The position numbers were made by a program, and so were the translations under genes. Under the pieces are notes generated by a model. That model saw only the letters and a program-made list of their open reading frames with translations, was not told the DNA's origin and made no database searches. 64,000 nucleotides of DNA from positions 1,525,921 through 1,589,920 of the forward strand of contig NZ_LR026978.1 in the NCBI RefSeq assembly GCF_900604315.1. Reading direction: 5' to 3'. Source of the stretch: [Erwinia] mediterraneensis. GTDB lineage: Bacteria; Pseudomonadota; Gammaproteobacteria; Enterobacterales; Enterobacteriaceae. This document shows positions 27,447 to 36,888 of this stretch, one piece after another (within the stretch, counting starts at the first letter, position 1; the number at the start of each line of letters is the position of its first letter).

Positions 27447-29882
27447 ATGTCACGTACCGTTAGTTTTAGCTGCCCGTCGATGCCTTTGCTGCTGGGTGAG
27501 CCCGCTTTAGTTTTGACCTGCGTTCAGGGAAAAGAGGCGCTTTCGGAGCTTTACGAATACAAAATCAGTGCGAAAACGCCAGCGAACCCGGCCATTTCCT
27601 GGCAGTCTGCCGCAAACCTCAATTTAAAAGCCTTTATTGGCAAAGAGCTGACCATTGAAATTGAGCTTGAGAATGATACAGAGCTGTCAGGAGCAGCGGG
27701 CAGTAAACGTGAAATCTCCGGGCTGGTGGAGAAGGCCCGGTTTATTGGTCGCGATGCCAGTCAGGCGCAGTATGAACTGGTTATACGTCCCTGGCTCTAC
27801 TTAACCAATCTGACCACTGACTATAAAATTTTCCAGCAAAAAAACGTGGTCGATATTATTGAAGAAGTATTGTCAGACTATCACTTTCCTTTTGAAAAAC
27901 GTTTAACAGCCGTTTATCCCCTGCTGGATTTTCAGGTTCAGTATGGTGAGACAGATTTTAATTTTATTCAGCGCCTGATGGAGGAGTGGGGCATCTATTG
28001 GTTTTTCGAACATTCTGATCATAAGCACCGGTTGATTCTGGTTGACCATGTCGGTGCGCACCGGCGTTATTCACATCCCGCTTACCACTGCCTGGATTAT
28101 CGTCCTGATGATAATCAGCATATCAGGGAATATATCAGTCAGTTCCATGTCGAGGAGTCTATTACACCTGGTAAGTGGGTCACCAGCGATTATGATTTTA
28201 AAAAATCACGTGCAGATATTGTGGCGCTGGATGTGAAACCCCGAAAAACCCGCTTTAATGAAATGGAAATTTTTCACTGGCCGGGAGGTTATGACAATCC
28301 CGCGACAGGTGAACATCTGGCCAGGGTGCGCATGGAGGAGCGGGGGGCTGAAGGCTCTCGCGCCACAGGCGAGGCGGAAGTCAGAGCCATTGTTTGCGGT
28401 ACTGATTTTACGTTGCAGGGCCATCCACTCGCAAAAGCGAACCAGGAGTATCTGGTTATCAGCGCGCACTTTACTGCTACCGAAACGGGGCAGCTAAGTG
28501 GTCAGACGCAGTTTGCATATAAATGTACCTTTACTGTTCAGCCCACCAGCAAAATTTACCGTCATCCGTTGACGGCGGTTAAACCGGAAACACGGGGCCC
28601 GCAGTCTGCCATTGTCGTTGGGCCTGCCAACAAGGAAATATGGACAGATGAATATGGCCGGGTCAAGGTGCGTTTCCTGTGGGATCGTTATGGCCAGAAC
28701 CGTGAAACGGATTCCTGCTGGATTCGGGTCAGTCAGGCCTGGGCAGGAAATAATTTTGGCGGTATTTATATTCCTCGTGTCGGACAAGAGGTCATCGTCG
28801 ACTTTCTTAATGGCGATCCCAACCGCCCACTGATTATCGGCAGTCTGTATAACGATGTGACCATGCCGCCCTGGGATTTACCGGCCAATGCCACCCAGAG
28901 CGGTATTATCAGCCGTTCTGTCGGAGGCGGGCGGGAAAACTTTAACGGTATCCGCTTTGAAGATAAGCCCGGTCAGGAACAATACTGGGAGCAAGCGGAG
29001 CGTAATATGACGCGACTGATTAAATATAATGAAGAACAGATGATAGGCTGCAATTCCAGCATTACCATTGGTGCTAACAGAAATATCAGCATTGCTGCGA
29101 ATGAGGTTAAAAAAGTCGTTGGAGACAGTGAAAAAAGTGTCGGCGGCAACTACAACAAAAATATTTTTGGTTCAGCGACAGAAGCGGTTTCGCTGGGAAA
29201 AATCCTTTCGGTTGGCCTGAATTATAGCTGCTCCATTCTCGGTGCTGCTGTCAAAGAGATTGGCCTGTTTCGCCAGCTTTCAGTATGTGGAGCAAATACG
29301 GTCAATGTCGGGGGCATGCATGCGCTGAATGTTGGCGGCGCCAGTTTAAGCAATGTGGGGGGATATTATGGACTTTCCGCAGGCGGGGCCTGGCAAGTGA
29401 CCAGCGGCGGGGCCGCGACACTGGAGAGCGGAGGAAGCGTTTCTGTAACCGCAGGTGGTGAACTCTGCCTGAAAGGGAGCGTCATCCGCATCAAGGGAGA
29501 CTGTAAGGTCATTATTGATGCCCCGGAAATTCACCTTAACTCCGGCGAATGTGCAGATAAAGGAAGGGGAAAAGGAAAGGAATGCGGGGAATTAGCTGCG
29601 ATTTCCAGCCTGACTGGGCTGGCACCTGTGGCCGGTCTGATGAGCTTTCTGCCCGGCTCTCTGCCTCCTCTGCCGGAACTTCCTCGTCCGGATCTTCCCC
29701 AGCCACCTGAAATACCACAACCGACGGAAACCCCGGCACCCACGGAAACGCCAGAGCCGACTGAGACCCCGGAACCTACAGAAACTCCGGAACCTACAGA
29801 AACTCCGGAACCTACAGAAACTCCAGAACCTACAGAAACGCCAGCGCCAACGATAGAAGCCAGACGCAGGCCGACACAATAA
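27447..29882 (+). CDS. vgrG: T6SS spike protein VgrG with Thr/Pro-rich repeat tail
   Basis: VgrG trimers form the needle tip on the Hcp tube. The 811-residue product has the gp27-like part (LTCVQGKEALSELYEYKI, QYGETDFNFIQRLMEEWGIYW), the gp5 OB fold (EYGRVKVRFLWDRYG, CWIRVSQAWAG, GGIYIPRVGQEVIVDFLNGD) and a beta-helix spike of Gly-rich repeats. A Cys- and Lys-rich linker follows, then a C-terminal extension from about residue 735 that is Pro-rich and contains seven PTETPx hexamers (residues about 759-800). No enzymatic C-terminal domain is visible. The tail could be an adaptor or effector-binding extension, a flexible tether or an O-glycosylation substrate. PAAR follows 75 bases downstream. 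Confidence 0.95.
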   Translation: MSRTVSFSCPSMPLLLGEPALVLTCVQGKEALSELYEYKISAKTPANPAISWQSAANLNLKAFIGKELTIEIELENDTELSGAAGSKREISGLVEKARFIGRDASQAQYELVIRPWLYLTNLTTDYKIFQQKNVVDIIEEVLSDYHFPFEKRLTAVYPLLDFQVQYGETDFNFIQRLMEEWGIYWFFEHSDHKHRLILVDHVGAHRRYSHPAYHCLDYRPDDNQHIREYISQFHVEESITPGKWVTSDYDFKKSRADIVALDVKPRKTRFNEMEIFHWPGGYDNPATGEHLARVRMEERGAEGSRATGEAEVRAIVCGTDFTLQGHPLAKANQEYLVISAHFTATETGQLSGQTQFAYKCTFTVQPTSKIYRHPLTAVKPETRGPQSAIVVGPANKEIWTDEYGRVKVRFLWDRYGQNRETDSCWIRVSQAWAGNNFGGIYIPRVGQEVIVDFLNGDPNRPLIIGSLYNDVTMPPWDLPANATQSGIISRSVGGGRENFNGIRFEDKPGQEQYWEQAERNMTRLIKYNEEQMIGCNSSITIGANRNISIAANEVKKVVGDSEKSVGGNYNKNIFGSATEAVSLGKILSVGLNYSCSILGAAVKEIGLFRQLSVCGANTVNVGGMHALNVGGASLSNVGGYYGLSAGGAWQVTSGGAATLESGGSVSVTAGGELCLKGSVIRIKGDCKVIIDAPEIHLNSGECADKGRGKGKECGELAAISSLTGLAPVAGLMSFLPGSLPPLPELPRPDLPQPPEIPQPTETPAPTETPEPTETPEPTETPEPTETPEPTETPEPTETPAPTIEARRRPTQ
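29721..29846 (+). repeat. Seven 18-base tandem repeats inside vgrG
   Basis: Seven units of 18 bases encode PTETPA/PTETPE hexapeptides. Units at 29775-29792 and 29793-29810 are identical and the next differs at one base, whereas outer units have diverged at codon third positions. This is an in-frame array that can change length by slippage or recombination without breaking the gene. Confidence 0.95.
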
Positions 29883-29957
29883 CAAGCGCTCTTCCTGATC
29901 AGGGTGTCAGCGGAAGGGCACAGGAGATAACGCTTTAACGTAACAGTGAGGTGCATC

Positions 29958-30224
29958 ATGTCTCAAAAAGCAGCCAGAGTGGGCGATGCCATCTGTCATG
30001 GCGGTGTGGTGACCACCGGCTCAGGTGATGTCTTTATCAATGGCGCTCCGGCCGCCATCGCTGGCGCATCCAGCGCTTGCTGTGGTCTCGGACATGGAAC
30101 AACAGCGGTTGTCAGCGGATCGGCTTCAGTATTTATCAACGGCGCTGCGGCGGCGCGCTGCGGCGATATGCTGGGATGCGGTTCGGTGATCGTGACCGGT
30201 TCAGCAAATGTTTTCACAGGCTAA
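29958..30224 (+). CDS. PAAR-domain spike tip protein
   Basis: PAAR proteins cap the VgrG trimer with a sharp metal-stabilised cone. The 88-residue product consists only of the PAAR fold, with repeated units such as GDAICHGG, GSGDVFINGAPAA, GHGT and GSASVFINGAAAARCGD. No effector domain is fused. The ATG at 29958 is chosen over an in-frame GTG at 29946. It follows vgrG and is followed 5 bases later by the tagK-like gene. Confidence 0.93.
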   Translation: MSQKAARVGDAICHGGVVTTGSGDVFINGAPAAIAGASSACCGLGHGTTAVVSGSASVFINGAAAARCGDMLGCGSVIVTGSANVFTG

Positions 30225-30229
30225 ACGCC

Positions 30230-31042
30230 ATGAATATCCTGTTAACCTGGCCGGAACAACAGCATGCATTCTTTCTTGCCGAAACCTGTAGCGCGGATAA
30301 GCCGCTGCGCTTTGATGTTGTCGACGGGATATTTACCCTGCAGGAAACAGATACCAGTGAGAGCATCCATTTTTACTGGTGCGGCATCGGTCCGGTTATT
30401 CGCAATCATTGCCGTGACTATGTTTGTATTGAGGAGGGCATTGCGCTGGCGAATGGCGAATGTCGGCTGTTGCGGGAAAACAGTAAAATACAGGCGGGTA
30501 ACTTTAGTTTTATCACGCCAGGTAGCGACAACACGGAGACAGAAGCCGCGTTGTTTGATGACATCCTACATCAACATGGGAACATTGCAGAGATACTACC
30601 CGGCAGTGGCTATCATAGTATTAGTGCAGAAAGTTTGCTGATCGGCGAACCTGAAGAAAATGGCGAAGACGATATACTCAAAAAACTCGAGCGGGAATAT
30701 AAAACCTGGCTGGTGACGGGTGAACACGCGACGCCCGTACAGGAGAGTGTGGTCCGGCAGACACAGATAAGCTTCTGCGACGATAAACAGTTTGCAAGGA
30801 TGCAGGAACAAATGAATGCGAGAACATTAACCGAATGTCTTTTTGCCTCCCCGGCGTTAATAGGGAAAGTATTAACTGAACTGGATGAGACGCTGGCACC
30901 CGAGGATTTTACACCAGCAGAGGAGCCGTACGATCTGCTGAGTATGCTGGCGCCGGAAAATTACGTGAAGGGCAGAAAAAAAAGCCTCTCAGCGCTGGCG
31001 TATCAGCATCTTTATCAGCCTGGCCTGGACAGCCAGTTTTAA
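30230..31042 (+). CDS. T6SS-associated TagK-domain-like protein
   Basis: This 270-residue soluble protein starts at the ATG directly after the PAAR stop. The N-terminal half (about residues 1-95) is beta-rich and FHA-like (VDGIFTLQE, CRLLRENSKIQAGNFSF). The C-terminal part contains EEPYDLLSMLAPEN and ALAYQHLYQPGL, which match my memory of the TagK domain found in Pantoea/Erwinia-type T6SS loci. TagK's role is not established; an FHA-like part suggests phosphopeptide binding. It is coupled to PAAR (5 bases) and followed by tagJ after 16 bases. Confidence 0.6.
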   Translation: MNILLTWPEQQHAFFLAETCSADKPLRFDVVDGIFTLQETDTSESIHFYWCGIGPVIRNHCRDYVCIEEGIALANGECRLLRENSKIQAGNFSFITPGSDNTETEAALFDDILHQHGNIAEILPGSGYHSISAESLLIGEPEENGEDDILKKLEREYKTWLVTGEHATPVQESVVRQTQISFCDDKQFARMQEQMNARTLTECLFASPALIGKVLTELDETLAPEDFTPAEEPYDLLSMLAPENYVKGRKKSLSALAYQHLYQPGLDSQF

Positions 31043-31058
31043 TATCAAGGAGGGAATC

Positions 31059-31859
31059 ATGCAGACCTATGCAAAACTGAAGGATTGGTTAAAACAGAGC
31101 ACATTAAATGAAGTCACGAAAAATATCTGCAGTCAGGTAAAAAGCCGACCGGATAATATACCCTGGCGGCAGATATTATTCCGGCTTTATTGCATTCAGG
31201 GGTTATGGGAAAAAGCTGCTATTCAGCTCGACACGCTTTTATTACTTGATGAGCATAATAATCAACAAAATGAGCTTTATAAAAATCTTATTTTCAGTGA
31301 ACTGCTGCGCGATAAAGTGCTGAAAGGAGAAAAGCAGGCAGCGACCCTGGATAATGCACCCTGTGTATGGTTGCTCCGTCTACAGCAGGCGAATCAGGCA
31401 TATCAACAAGGTAAGATGGATTTATCCGATCGGTTACGGGCAGAAGCTTTCGGCGCGGCGCCGGTGAGCGCCGGTCAGGGGGAGAATACGGGTGACTTCA
31501 GCTGGCTGGCAGACAGCGATGCGCGTCTTGGCCCGGTCTGTGAATTTATCTATGCGGGCGGCTATCGCTGGATCCCTTATGCGGATATAGAATCACTGCG
31601 CGTATACGCGCCTGAAGAGATCCTGGAGCTGATCTGGGCCCGGGCACAGATCGTAGTGAAAGGGGAGACCTTTTTTGGCTTTATTCCTGCACGTTACCCG
31701 ATAAACAGCGAAACGGATGAAGCGGCCCGGTTGGGACATAAAACCGAATGGAAAACATTAACCGGGATGCTGGCGGTTGGATCCGGCAGGAAAGTCTTGA
31801 TCACCGATAAGAAAGAGCTCTCTCTGTTTGAAATTGAAACTGTCCATTTCGCCTGTTAA
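31059..31859 (+). CDS. tagJ: T6SS accessory protein TagJ (ImpE/SciE family)
   Basis: TagJ binds TssB and/or supports ClpV action on the sheath in several systems. The 266-residue product has the family's TPR-like N-terminal helices (WRQILFRLYCIQGLWEKAAIQLDTLL) and the diagnostic C-terminal pattern GGYRWIPYADIESL, then PARYP, RLGHKTEW, and GRKVLITDKKEL. An AGGAGGG site stands just before the ATG. It is 5 bases before tssE, an arrangement common in T6SS loci. Confidence 0.88.
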   Translation: MQTYAKLKDWLKQSTLNEVTKNICSQVKSRPDNIPWRQILFRLYCIQGLWEKAAIQLDTLLLLDEHNNQQNELYKNLIFSELLRDKVLKGEKQAATLDNAPCVWLLRLQQANQAYQQGKMDLSDRLRAEAFGAAPVSAGQGENTGDFSWLADSDARLGPVCEFIYAGGYRWIPYADIESLRVYAPEEILELIWARAQIVVKGETFFGFIPARYPINSETDEAARLGHKTEWKTLTGMLAVGSGRKVLITDKKELSLFEIETVHFAC

Positions 31860-31864
31860 CCATC

Positions 31865-32356
31865 ATGGAGGCGAAAAAACCGTTTCTGCCGACGCTGCTG
31901 GATCGGCTGATTGACGAGGAGCCTAAGCTGCAGGAGGAGCGCTTTGATCGCTTTTTTTACAGCGGCAGAGAGATGCGCGCTATTGTACTGCGCGATCTCA
32001 TCGCACTCCTGAATAATGCCAATCTGGAAGACCAGCTTGACCCTGTCCGGCATCAACATGTCACGGCATCGGTACTGAACTATGGCATTGCGCCCATGAC
32101 CGGCAGCTACGCCATTCAGCATAACTGGACCACCATCGAAAAAATCTTCCGTGAGGCGATCCTGCGCTTTGAGCCACGCATTATCCCGGAATCGCTGCGG
32201 GTAACCGCACCCGGCAACCTCGATACGCCCTTTCAGAATGGCATGATGTTGTTCGAGATCCACGCTCTCATCTACTGGCAGCCTTATCCCATCGATCTGG
32301 CTGCGAAGGGGATCTACGATCGGGAAAATGACAGAGTGATGCTGAATGACTCGTGA
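31865..32356 (+). CDS. tssE: T6SS baseplate protein TssE (gp25-like)
   Basis: TssE is the gp25-like wedge subunit that starts sheath polymerisation. The 163-residue product contains LLDRLIDEEP, REMRAIVLRDLIALLNNAN, VLNYGI and the end EIHALIYW.P, all typical. It is the last gene of the rightward T6SS arm, followed directly by a terminator and the convergent mnmE gene. Confidence 0.93.
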   Translation: MEAKKPFLPTLLDRLIDEEPKLQEERFDRFFYSGREMRAIVLRDLIALLNNANLEDQLDPVRHQHVTASVLNYGIAPMTGSYAIQHNWTTIEKIFREAILRFEPRIIPESLRVTAPGNLDTPFQNGMMLFEIHALIYWQPYPIDLAAKGIYDRENDRVMLNDS

Positions 32357-32361
32357 GGGGA

Positions 32362-32398
32362 AAGCCATGGCGCGACGGTGCCATGGCTTGTTCTGTTT
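32362..32398. terminator. Bidirectional terminator between tssE and mnmE
   Basis: AAGCCATGGC (32362-32371), 8-base loop, GCCATGGCTT (32380-32389) is a perfect 10-bp stem followed by a T-rich stretch. It separates the convergent tssE and mnmE genes and marks the right boundary of the T6SS island. Confidence 0.8.
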
Positions 32399-32423
32399 TC
32401 AATCTGTCGCCAGGCGGCAGACA

Positions 32424-33788
32424 TTACTTGCCAATACAGAAGCTGGAAAAAATACGCCCCAGCAGATCATCAGAGGTAAACTCACCGGTGATCTCACTTA
32501 GCGCCTGCTGCGCCAGGCGCAGCTCTTCAGCCAGCAGCTCACCCGCCCAGGCTCCCAGCAGTTGCGCTTTACCCTGCTGTAAGTGAGTGGCCGCTAACTC
32601 CAGGGCCTGTAAATGCCGGCTTCGCGCCAGAAAGCCGCCTTCCATGTTACCGGCAAAGCCCATGCTCTGTTTCAGATGTTCGCGCAAGATTTCCACACCT
32701 GCGCCGGTGCGGGCAGAGAGGCGAATAAGTGAGTGACCATTTACTTCGCTCATGCCCAGAGGCTCACCTGTAACGTCAGCTTTATTACGCACCACCGTAA
32801 TGGGCAGCGAATCAGGCAGACGAGCCACGAAATCGGGCCAGATCTGGGCTGCCTCGGTGGCCGCAGTGGTGGTGCCGTCTACCATAAAGAGCACACGATC
32901 GGCCTGCTCTATCTCCTGCCATGCACGCTCAATCCCGATGCGCTCCACCTCATCATGAGCCTCACGCAGGCCTGCGGTATCGATAATATGCAGCGGCATG
33001 CCGTCAATGTGGATATGCTCACGCAGCACGTCACGCGTGGTACCGGCAATGTCGGTGACGATGGCCGCCTCACGGCCCGCCAGCGCATTCAGCAGGCTCG
33101 ATTTACCCGCGTTAGGACGACCGGCAATCACTACTTTCATCCCTTCGCGCAGCAGGCTGCCCTGGCGTGCTTCCGCCCGTACGCCATCAAGATCGGCGAT
33201 GACGTTGTTCAGCTGCGCTTCAATTTTGCCGTCGGAGAGGAAGTCTATCTCCTCATCCGGGAAGTCGATTGCTGCTTCCACATAGATGCGCAGGTGAGTA
33301 AGTGCTTCCACCAGCTGATTAACACGGGTAGAAAAGACCCCTTGCAGTGAATTCACCGCTGAGCGGGCAGCCTGTTCCGAGCTGGCATCGATCAGATCAG
33401 CAATCGCTTCCGCCTGCGCCAGGTCAAGTTTGTCGTTAAGAAAGGCGCGTTCCGAGAATTCCCCCGGCTGGGCAATGCGTACGCCGGGCAGCGCGACGAT
33501 GCGCCTCAGCAGCAGGTCGAGGATGACAGGGCCACCGTGGCCCTGCAGCTCCAGCACATCTTCACCGGTAAAGGAGTTAGGCCCCGGAAACCACAGCGCA
33601 ATGCCCTGATCCAGCACACTGCCATCAGCATCTTTAAACGGCAGATAGTCCGCGTAGCGGGCCCGGGGAAGCTTACCCAGTACCTGTTGCGCTACTTCTG
33701 CTGCTCTGGCACCGGAAATACGCAGGATACCGACTCCGCCGCGTCCCGGGGGCGTCGCCTGGGCGACAATCGTATCGCTGTGGCTCAT
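32424..33788 (-). CDS. mnmE: tRNA modification GTPase MnmE (TrmE)
   Basis: MnmE, with MnmG, places the 5-(carboxymethyl)aminomethyl group on U34 of several tRNAs. The 454-residue product equals the E. coli length when the ATG at 33788 ([20 protein letters not shown]) is used. It has the tetrahydrofolate-binding N-domain, the G motifs [18 protein letters not shown] and NKAD, and the invariant C-terminal FCIGK. As in other Enterobacterales it lies downstream of yidC. Confidence 0.98.
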   Translation of the reverse strand: MSHSDTIVAQATPPGRGGVGILRISGARAAEVAQQVLGKLPRARYADYLPFKDADGSVLDQGIALWFPGPNSFTGEDVLELQGHGGPVILDLLLRRIVALPGVRIAQPGEFSERAFLNDKLDLAQAEAIADLIDASSEQAARSAVNSLQGVFSTRVNQLVEALTHLRIYVEAAIDFPDEEIDFLSDGKIEAQLNNVIADLDGVRAEARQGSLLREGMKVVIAGRPNAGKSSLLNALAGREAAIVTDIAGTTRDVLREHIHIDGMPLHIIDTAGLREAHDEVERIGIERAWQEIEQADRVLFMVDGTTTAATEAAQIWPDFVARLPDSLPITVVRNKADVTGEPLGMSEVNGHSLIRLSARTGAGVEILREHLKQSMGFAGNMEGGFLARSRHLQALELAATHLQQGKAQLLGAWAGELLAEELRLAQQALSEITGEFTSDDLLGRIFSSFCIGK

Positions 33789-33806
33789 AAATGTTCTCTC
33801 ACACCA

Positions 33807-33840
33807 TAAAAAAAGAAGGCGGTCGCTTTGACCGCCTTTA
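33807..33840 (-). terminator. Rho-independent terminator after yidC
   Basis: GGCGGTC (33818-33824), 5-base loop, GACCGCC (33830-33836) forms a 7-bp stem; on the minus strand it is followed by TTCTTTTTTT. It would end rpmH-rnpA-yidD-yidC transcripts before mnmE. Confidence 0.8.
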
Positions 33841-33905
33841 TACCCTTCAGCTTTCAAATTGCAACTTTGCGGGCTGCTTTCTGAAAGCGCTGCGTAACAG
33901 GGGCG

Positions 33906-35552
33906 TTACGCTTTTTTCTTGTCGCGGCTGTGCAGGCCCCGTTTTTCCAGCCCGCGATAGATCAGCTGCTGCTGGAGGATGGTCACCAGGTTACTCACGA
34001 TATAGTAGAGCACCAGACCTGACGGGAACCACAGGAAGAAGACGGTAAAGATGACCGGCATATAAGTCATGATCTTCTGCTGCATCGGATCGGTGACAGT
34101 GGTTGGTGACATCTTCTGGATAAAGAACATGGTCACGCCCATCAGAATCGGCAGGATGTAGTAGGGATCCTGCGCTGAAAGGTCATGAATCCAGAGCGCG
34201 AACGGCGCATGACGCAGTTCAACCGAGCCCATCAGCATATAGTAAAGGGCAAGGAAGATCGGCATCTGAATCACTAACGGCAGACAGCCACCCAGCGGGT
34301 TAACTTTCTCCGATTTGTACAGCGCCATCATCTCCTGGCTCATCTTCTGCTTGTCATCACCCAGACGCTCACGCATCGCCTGAATTTTCGGCTGCAGCAT
34401 ACGCATCTTCGCCATCGAGGTGTATTGCGCTTTAGTCAGCGGGTACATGATGCCACGCACGATGAAGGTGATAACGATAATCGAGAAGCCCCAGTTACCG
34501 ATAAAGCTGTGCAGGAACTTCAGCAGCTTAAACAGCGGCTGAGAGATAAACCACAGCCAGCCGTAATCGACGGTCAGGTCGAGATGGGGCGCAACGGCCG
34601 CCATTTTGTCCTGAATTTCCGGGCCGACCCAGAGAGTAGCGCCGAGGTTCTGCTGCGCGCCTGCGGCAATGGTCACCGGCGCAGATTTATAACCTACAGC
34701 GGCAACGCCGTTACCCAGATTGCTGGTGTAGAGCGTATTGCTGCCAGCGGTACGCGGAACCCATGCAGTCGCAAAATATTGCTGCAGCATCGCCACCCAA
34801 CCATTGTTGGTGGTGGTATTCAGGTTTTCGTTATCAGCGATAGTATCGAAATTATATTTCTCATACTTTTCATCGCTGGTGGAGTAGGCCGCACCACGGA
34901 AAGTATGCAGAGCAAAGTTGCTGCTGCCGGTATCACGATGCTTGGGCAGTTCAATCGTCTGCTTCAGCTGGCCAAACATCGACACTTCCAGCGGCTGCTG
35001 AGTGGCGTTGTTGACGAGATAGTCGACATTGACCGCATATTCGCCACGCTTAAACACAAAGGTTTTGGTGTACACAGCACCATTATCAGCAGTCCAGGTC
35101 AGCGGTACGCGCAGTTCGGTCTGGCCTTCGGCCATTTCGAAGTGATCCTGATCGGTGTTATACAGCGGACGCGCGCCGTTGTTCGGGTTATCAGGACCGT
35201 TGCGACCGGTCAGGCCACTTTGCGCCTGATACAGGAACGCCGGCGTGGTTTCCAGCAGCTGGAACGGCTCGTTTGAGCCCAGCTTGTCGGGATAGGTCAG
35301 CAGTTGCGCCTGCTCAATATCGCCACCACGGGTGTTGATGTTTAAAGACAGGACATCGGTCTTAACGGTGATCGTTTTGCCCTGGCCGCTGGCCGGAACG
35401 CCCTGACTGGCGGCATCACCTGCTGCGCTGTTCGTATTTTGCGTGGTCTGGGTTTGCAGCGGCTGCGGAGCATGGTCCGTCTGCCAGGCTTGCCAGATCA
35501 TAAAAGACACGAACAGAAAAGCGATGAGAAAAAGATTGCGTTGCGAATCCAT
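33906..35552 (-). CDS. yidC: Membrane protein insertase YidC
   Basis: YidC inserts and folds inner-membrane proteins, alone or with SecYEG. The 548-residue product matches the E. coli length. It has the N-terminal anchor segment ([18 protein letters not shown]), a large periplasmic beta domain and the conserved membrane core, with the hydrophilic groove Arg in [15 protein letters not shown] and the C-terminal segments. The terminal tail is Lys-rich. It lies 2 bases after yidD. Confidence 0.98.
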   Translation of the reverse strand: MDSQRNLFLIAFLFVSFMIWQAWQTDHAPQPLQTQTTQNTNSAAGDAASQGVPASGQGKTITVKTDVLSLNINTRGGDIEQAQLLTYPDKLGSNEPFQLLETTPAFLYQAQSGLTGRNGPDNPNNGARPLYNTDQDHFEMAEGQTELRVPLTWTADNGAVYTKTFVFKRGEYAVNVDYLVNNATQQPLEVSMFGQLKQTIELPKHRDTGSSNFALHTFRGAAYSTSDEKYEKYNFDTIADNENLNTTTNNGWVAMLQQYFATAWVPRTAGSNTLYTSNLGNGVAAVGYKSAPVTIAAGAQQNLGATLWVGPEIQDKMAAVAPHLDLTVDYGWLWFISQPLFKLLKFLHSFIGNWGFSIIVITFIVRGIMYPLTKAQYTSMAKMRMLQPKIQAMRERLGDDKQKMSQEMMALYKSEKVNPLGGCLPLVIQMPIFLALYYMLMGSVELRHAPFALWIHDLSAQDPYYILPILMGVTMFFIQKMSPTTVTDPMQQKIMTYMPVIFTVFFLWFPSGLVLYYIVSNLVTILQQQLIYRGLEKRGLHSRDKKKA

Positions 35553-35554
35553 CG

Positions 35555-35812
35555 TTAATGTTCTCTGGTATCAAAGGGTTTTGGCGGCACCGGATCGTCA
35601 CCACCCGGGTTCAAAGGGTGGCATTTTAATACGCGTTTTATCGTCAACCAACTGCCTTTTATCACGCCGAAGCGGCGCAATGCTTCAATCCCATACTGCG
35701 AGCAGGTGGGCTGAAAGCGACAGTGAGGTCCCAGTAATGGGCTGATGACGCGTTGATAGACGCGTATCAGAACAATCAGGAGCCGCGAGCCAGGCGACAA
35801 TGACGACGCCAT
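35555..35812 (-). CDS. yidD: Membrane protein insertion efficiency factor YidD
   Basis: The 85-residue product is almost identical to E. coli YidD, with [19 protein letters not shown], the conserved Cys cluster (HCRF, TCSQYG, KCHP) and the [11 protein letters not shown] motif. It helps YidC-dependent insertion. It overlaps the end of rnpA by 37 bases, as in E. coli. Confidence 0.96.
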   Translation of the reverse strand: MASSLSPGSRLLIVLIRVYQRVISPLLGPHCRFQPTCSQYGIEALRRFGVIKGSWLTIKRVLKCHPLNPGGDDPVPPKPFDTREH

Positions 35813-36135
35813 AATTTCTCCAACGCTTCCGCCAGCGCACGGTTATCGAGATCCGCTACCCCTTTTTTCGCCACGACCACAAAATCCATTGCAGGCAGTT
35901 CATGCTGACGCAGACGAAAGCTTTCACGGGTCAATCGCTTGATCCGGTTGCGTTCATGCGCGCGTTTCACATGCTTTTTGGCGACGGTAAGACCGATGCG
36001 GGGATGCCCCAGCGAGTTCAGGCGGCCGAGGATGGTGATTTGCGGCGTGCCAGCCCTTTGTGGCTGCTGGAAAACGAAAGTGAAATGAGTGGGAGTTAAC
36101 AAACGTAACTCCCTGGGAAATGCGAGCTTAACCAC
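35776..36135 (-). CDS. rnpA: Ribonuclease P protein component
   Basis: This is the protein subunit of RNase P, which matures tRNA 5' ends with the M1 RNA. The 119-residue product has the same length as in E. coli and the RNR signature region ([20 protein letters not shown]), FREL-type N-terminus and the C-terminal helix. It lies 15 bases after rpmH. Confidence 0.97.
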   Translation of the reverse strand: MVKLAFPRELRLLTPTHFTFVFQQPQRAGTPQITILGRLNSLGHPRIGLTVAKKHVKRAHERNRIKRLTRESFRLRQHELPAMDFVVVAKKGVADLDNRALAEALEKLWRRHCRLARGS

Positions 36136-36150
36136 GAGGGTTAGCTTTTA

Positions 36151-36303
<153 letters not shown>

Positions 36304-36389
36304 CTAAACTTGAAAATTTTCACTTGGTGACGCGTTTTTGGGCCAGTAAAACGACCAACGCCTCAATGTGTCTTTAATAAAGAGGCGGG

Positions 36390-36418
36390 ATTGTAATAAT
36401 TGTACAGTCCGGAGTCAA
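36390..36418 (-). promoter_or_regulatory. rpmH: Sigma-70 promoter for rpmH operon
   Basis: On the minus strand TTGACT (36418-36413) and TACAAT (36395-36390) are separated by exactly 17 bases, a near-consensus promoter about 100 bases upstream of the rpmH ATG. Confidence 0.8.
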
Positions 36419-36888
36419 TTTACTTCGCTGGTCGCGGTACCTGGAAGCCCCGATACAGCCCGCTGAAGCCGGCATCGGGTAAATAGCGTACAACGCCGGG
36501 GGAAAGAATTATACGGCCTCCAGTTCAAAGCGCAAGGATCGCTCAGGATCTTCTTGCGATCAATTTCAAGATAGTCAGGCAGAAAACGAGAGCTAACCAG
36601 AAAAATTGCATCATTCGGCACGATCCCTGATGCCTTTTCACCCGGCTGGCGTAAACTAAACTGCTTGCTGACAGCCTGTGGATAAATTGGATCAAAACTG
36701 TGTAGAAAGGGAAGATCTCTGTCTCGCTTTGCGTTATGATCCGCCCTTCCGCTGATGATCCTGACGCGATCGCAGTGCGGAGCTACCGCTGATAGCGGTC
36801 GCAGGCGCTTTCTTACGTCTGTGTCAAATATGAACGTTTCTTTATTAGCGCCTGATATCTTATCGATTTTGTACGAGTGGAGTCCGCC
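36419..36888 (+). promoter_or_regulatory. dnaA: dnaA promoter region with DnaA box
   Basis: This gene-free region upstream of dnaA contains a perfect DnaA box (TGTGGATAA, 36677-36685; TTATCCACA on the other strand) and several GATC sites. This fits autoregulation of dnaA by DnaA and by Dam/SeqA as in E. coli. A weaker box-like sequence (TGTGTAGAA) lies at 36699-36707. I could not fix the exact -35/-10 pair. This is not oriC, which in Enterobacterales lies elsewhere (near mnmG-mioC). Confidence 0.75.

Noticed and set aside
29721..29846. CRISPR-like regular repeats
   Set aside because: The 18-base units are contiguous with no spacers and are in-frame coding repeats of vgrG.
29531..29959. 142-codon minus-strand frame with a VSVGSG repeat
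   Set aside because: It is the antisense reading of the vgrG repeat tract.
34425..35276. 283-codon frame antisense to yidC
   Set aside because: Shadow of yidC, which is unambiguous.
36677..36685. Replication origin oriC at the DnaA box
   Set aside because: Only one perfect box and no AT-rich 13-mers cluster; in Enterobacterales oriC lies at mnmG-mioC, and this box fits dnaA autoregulation.
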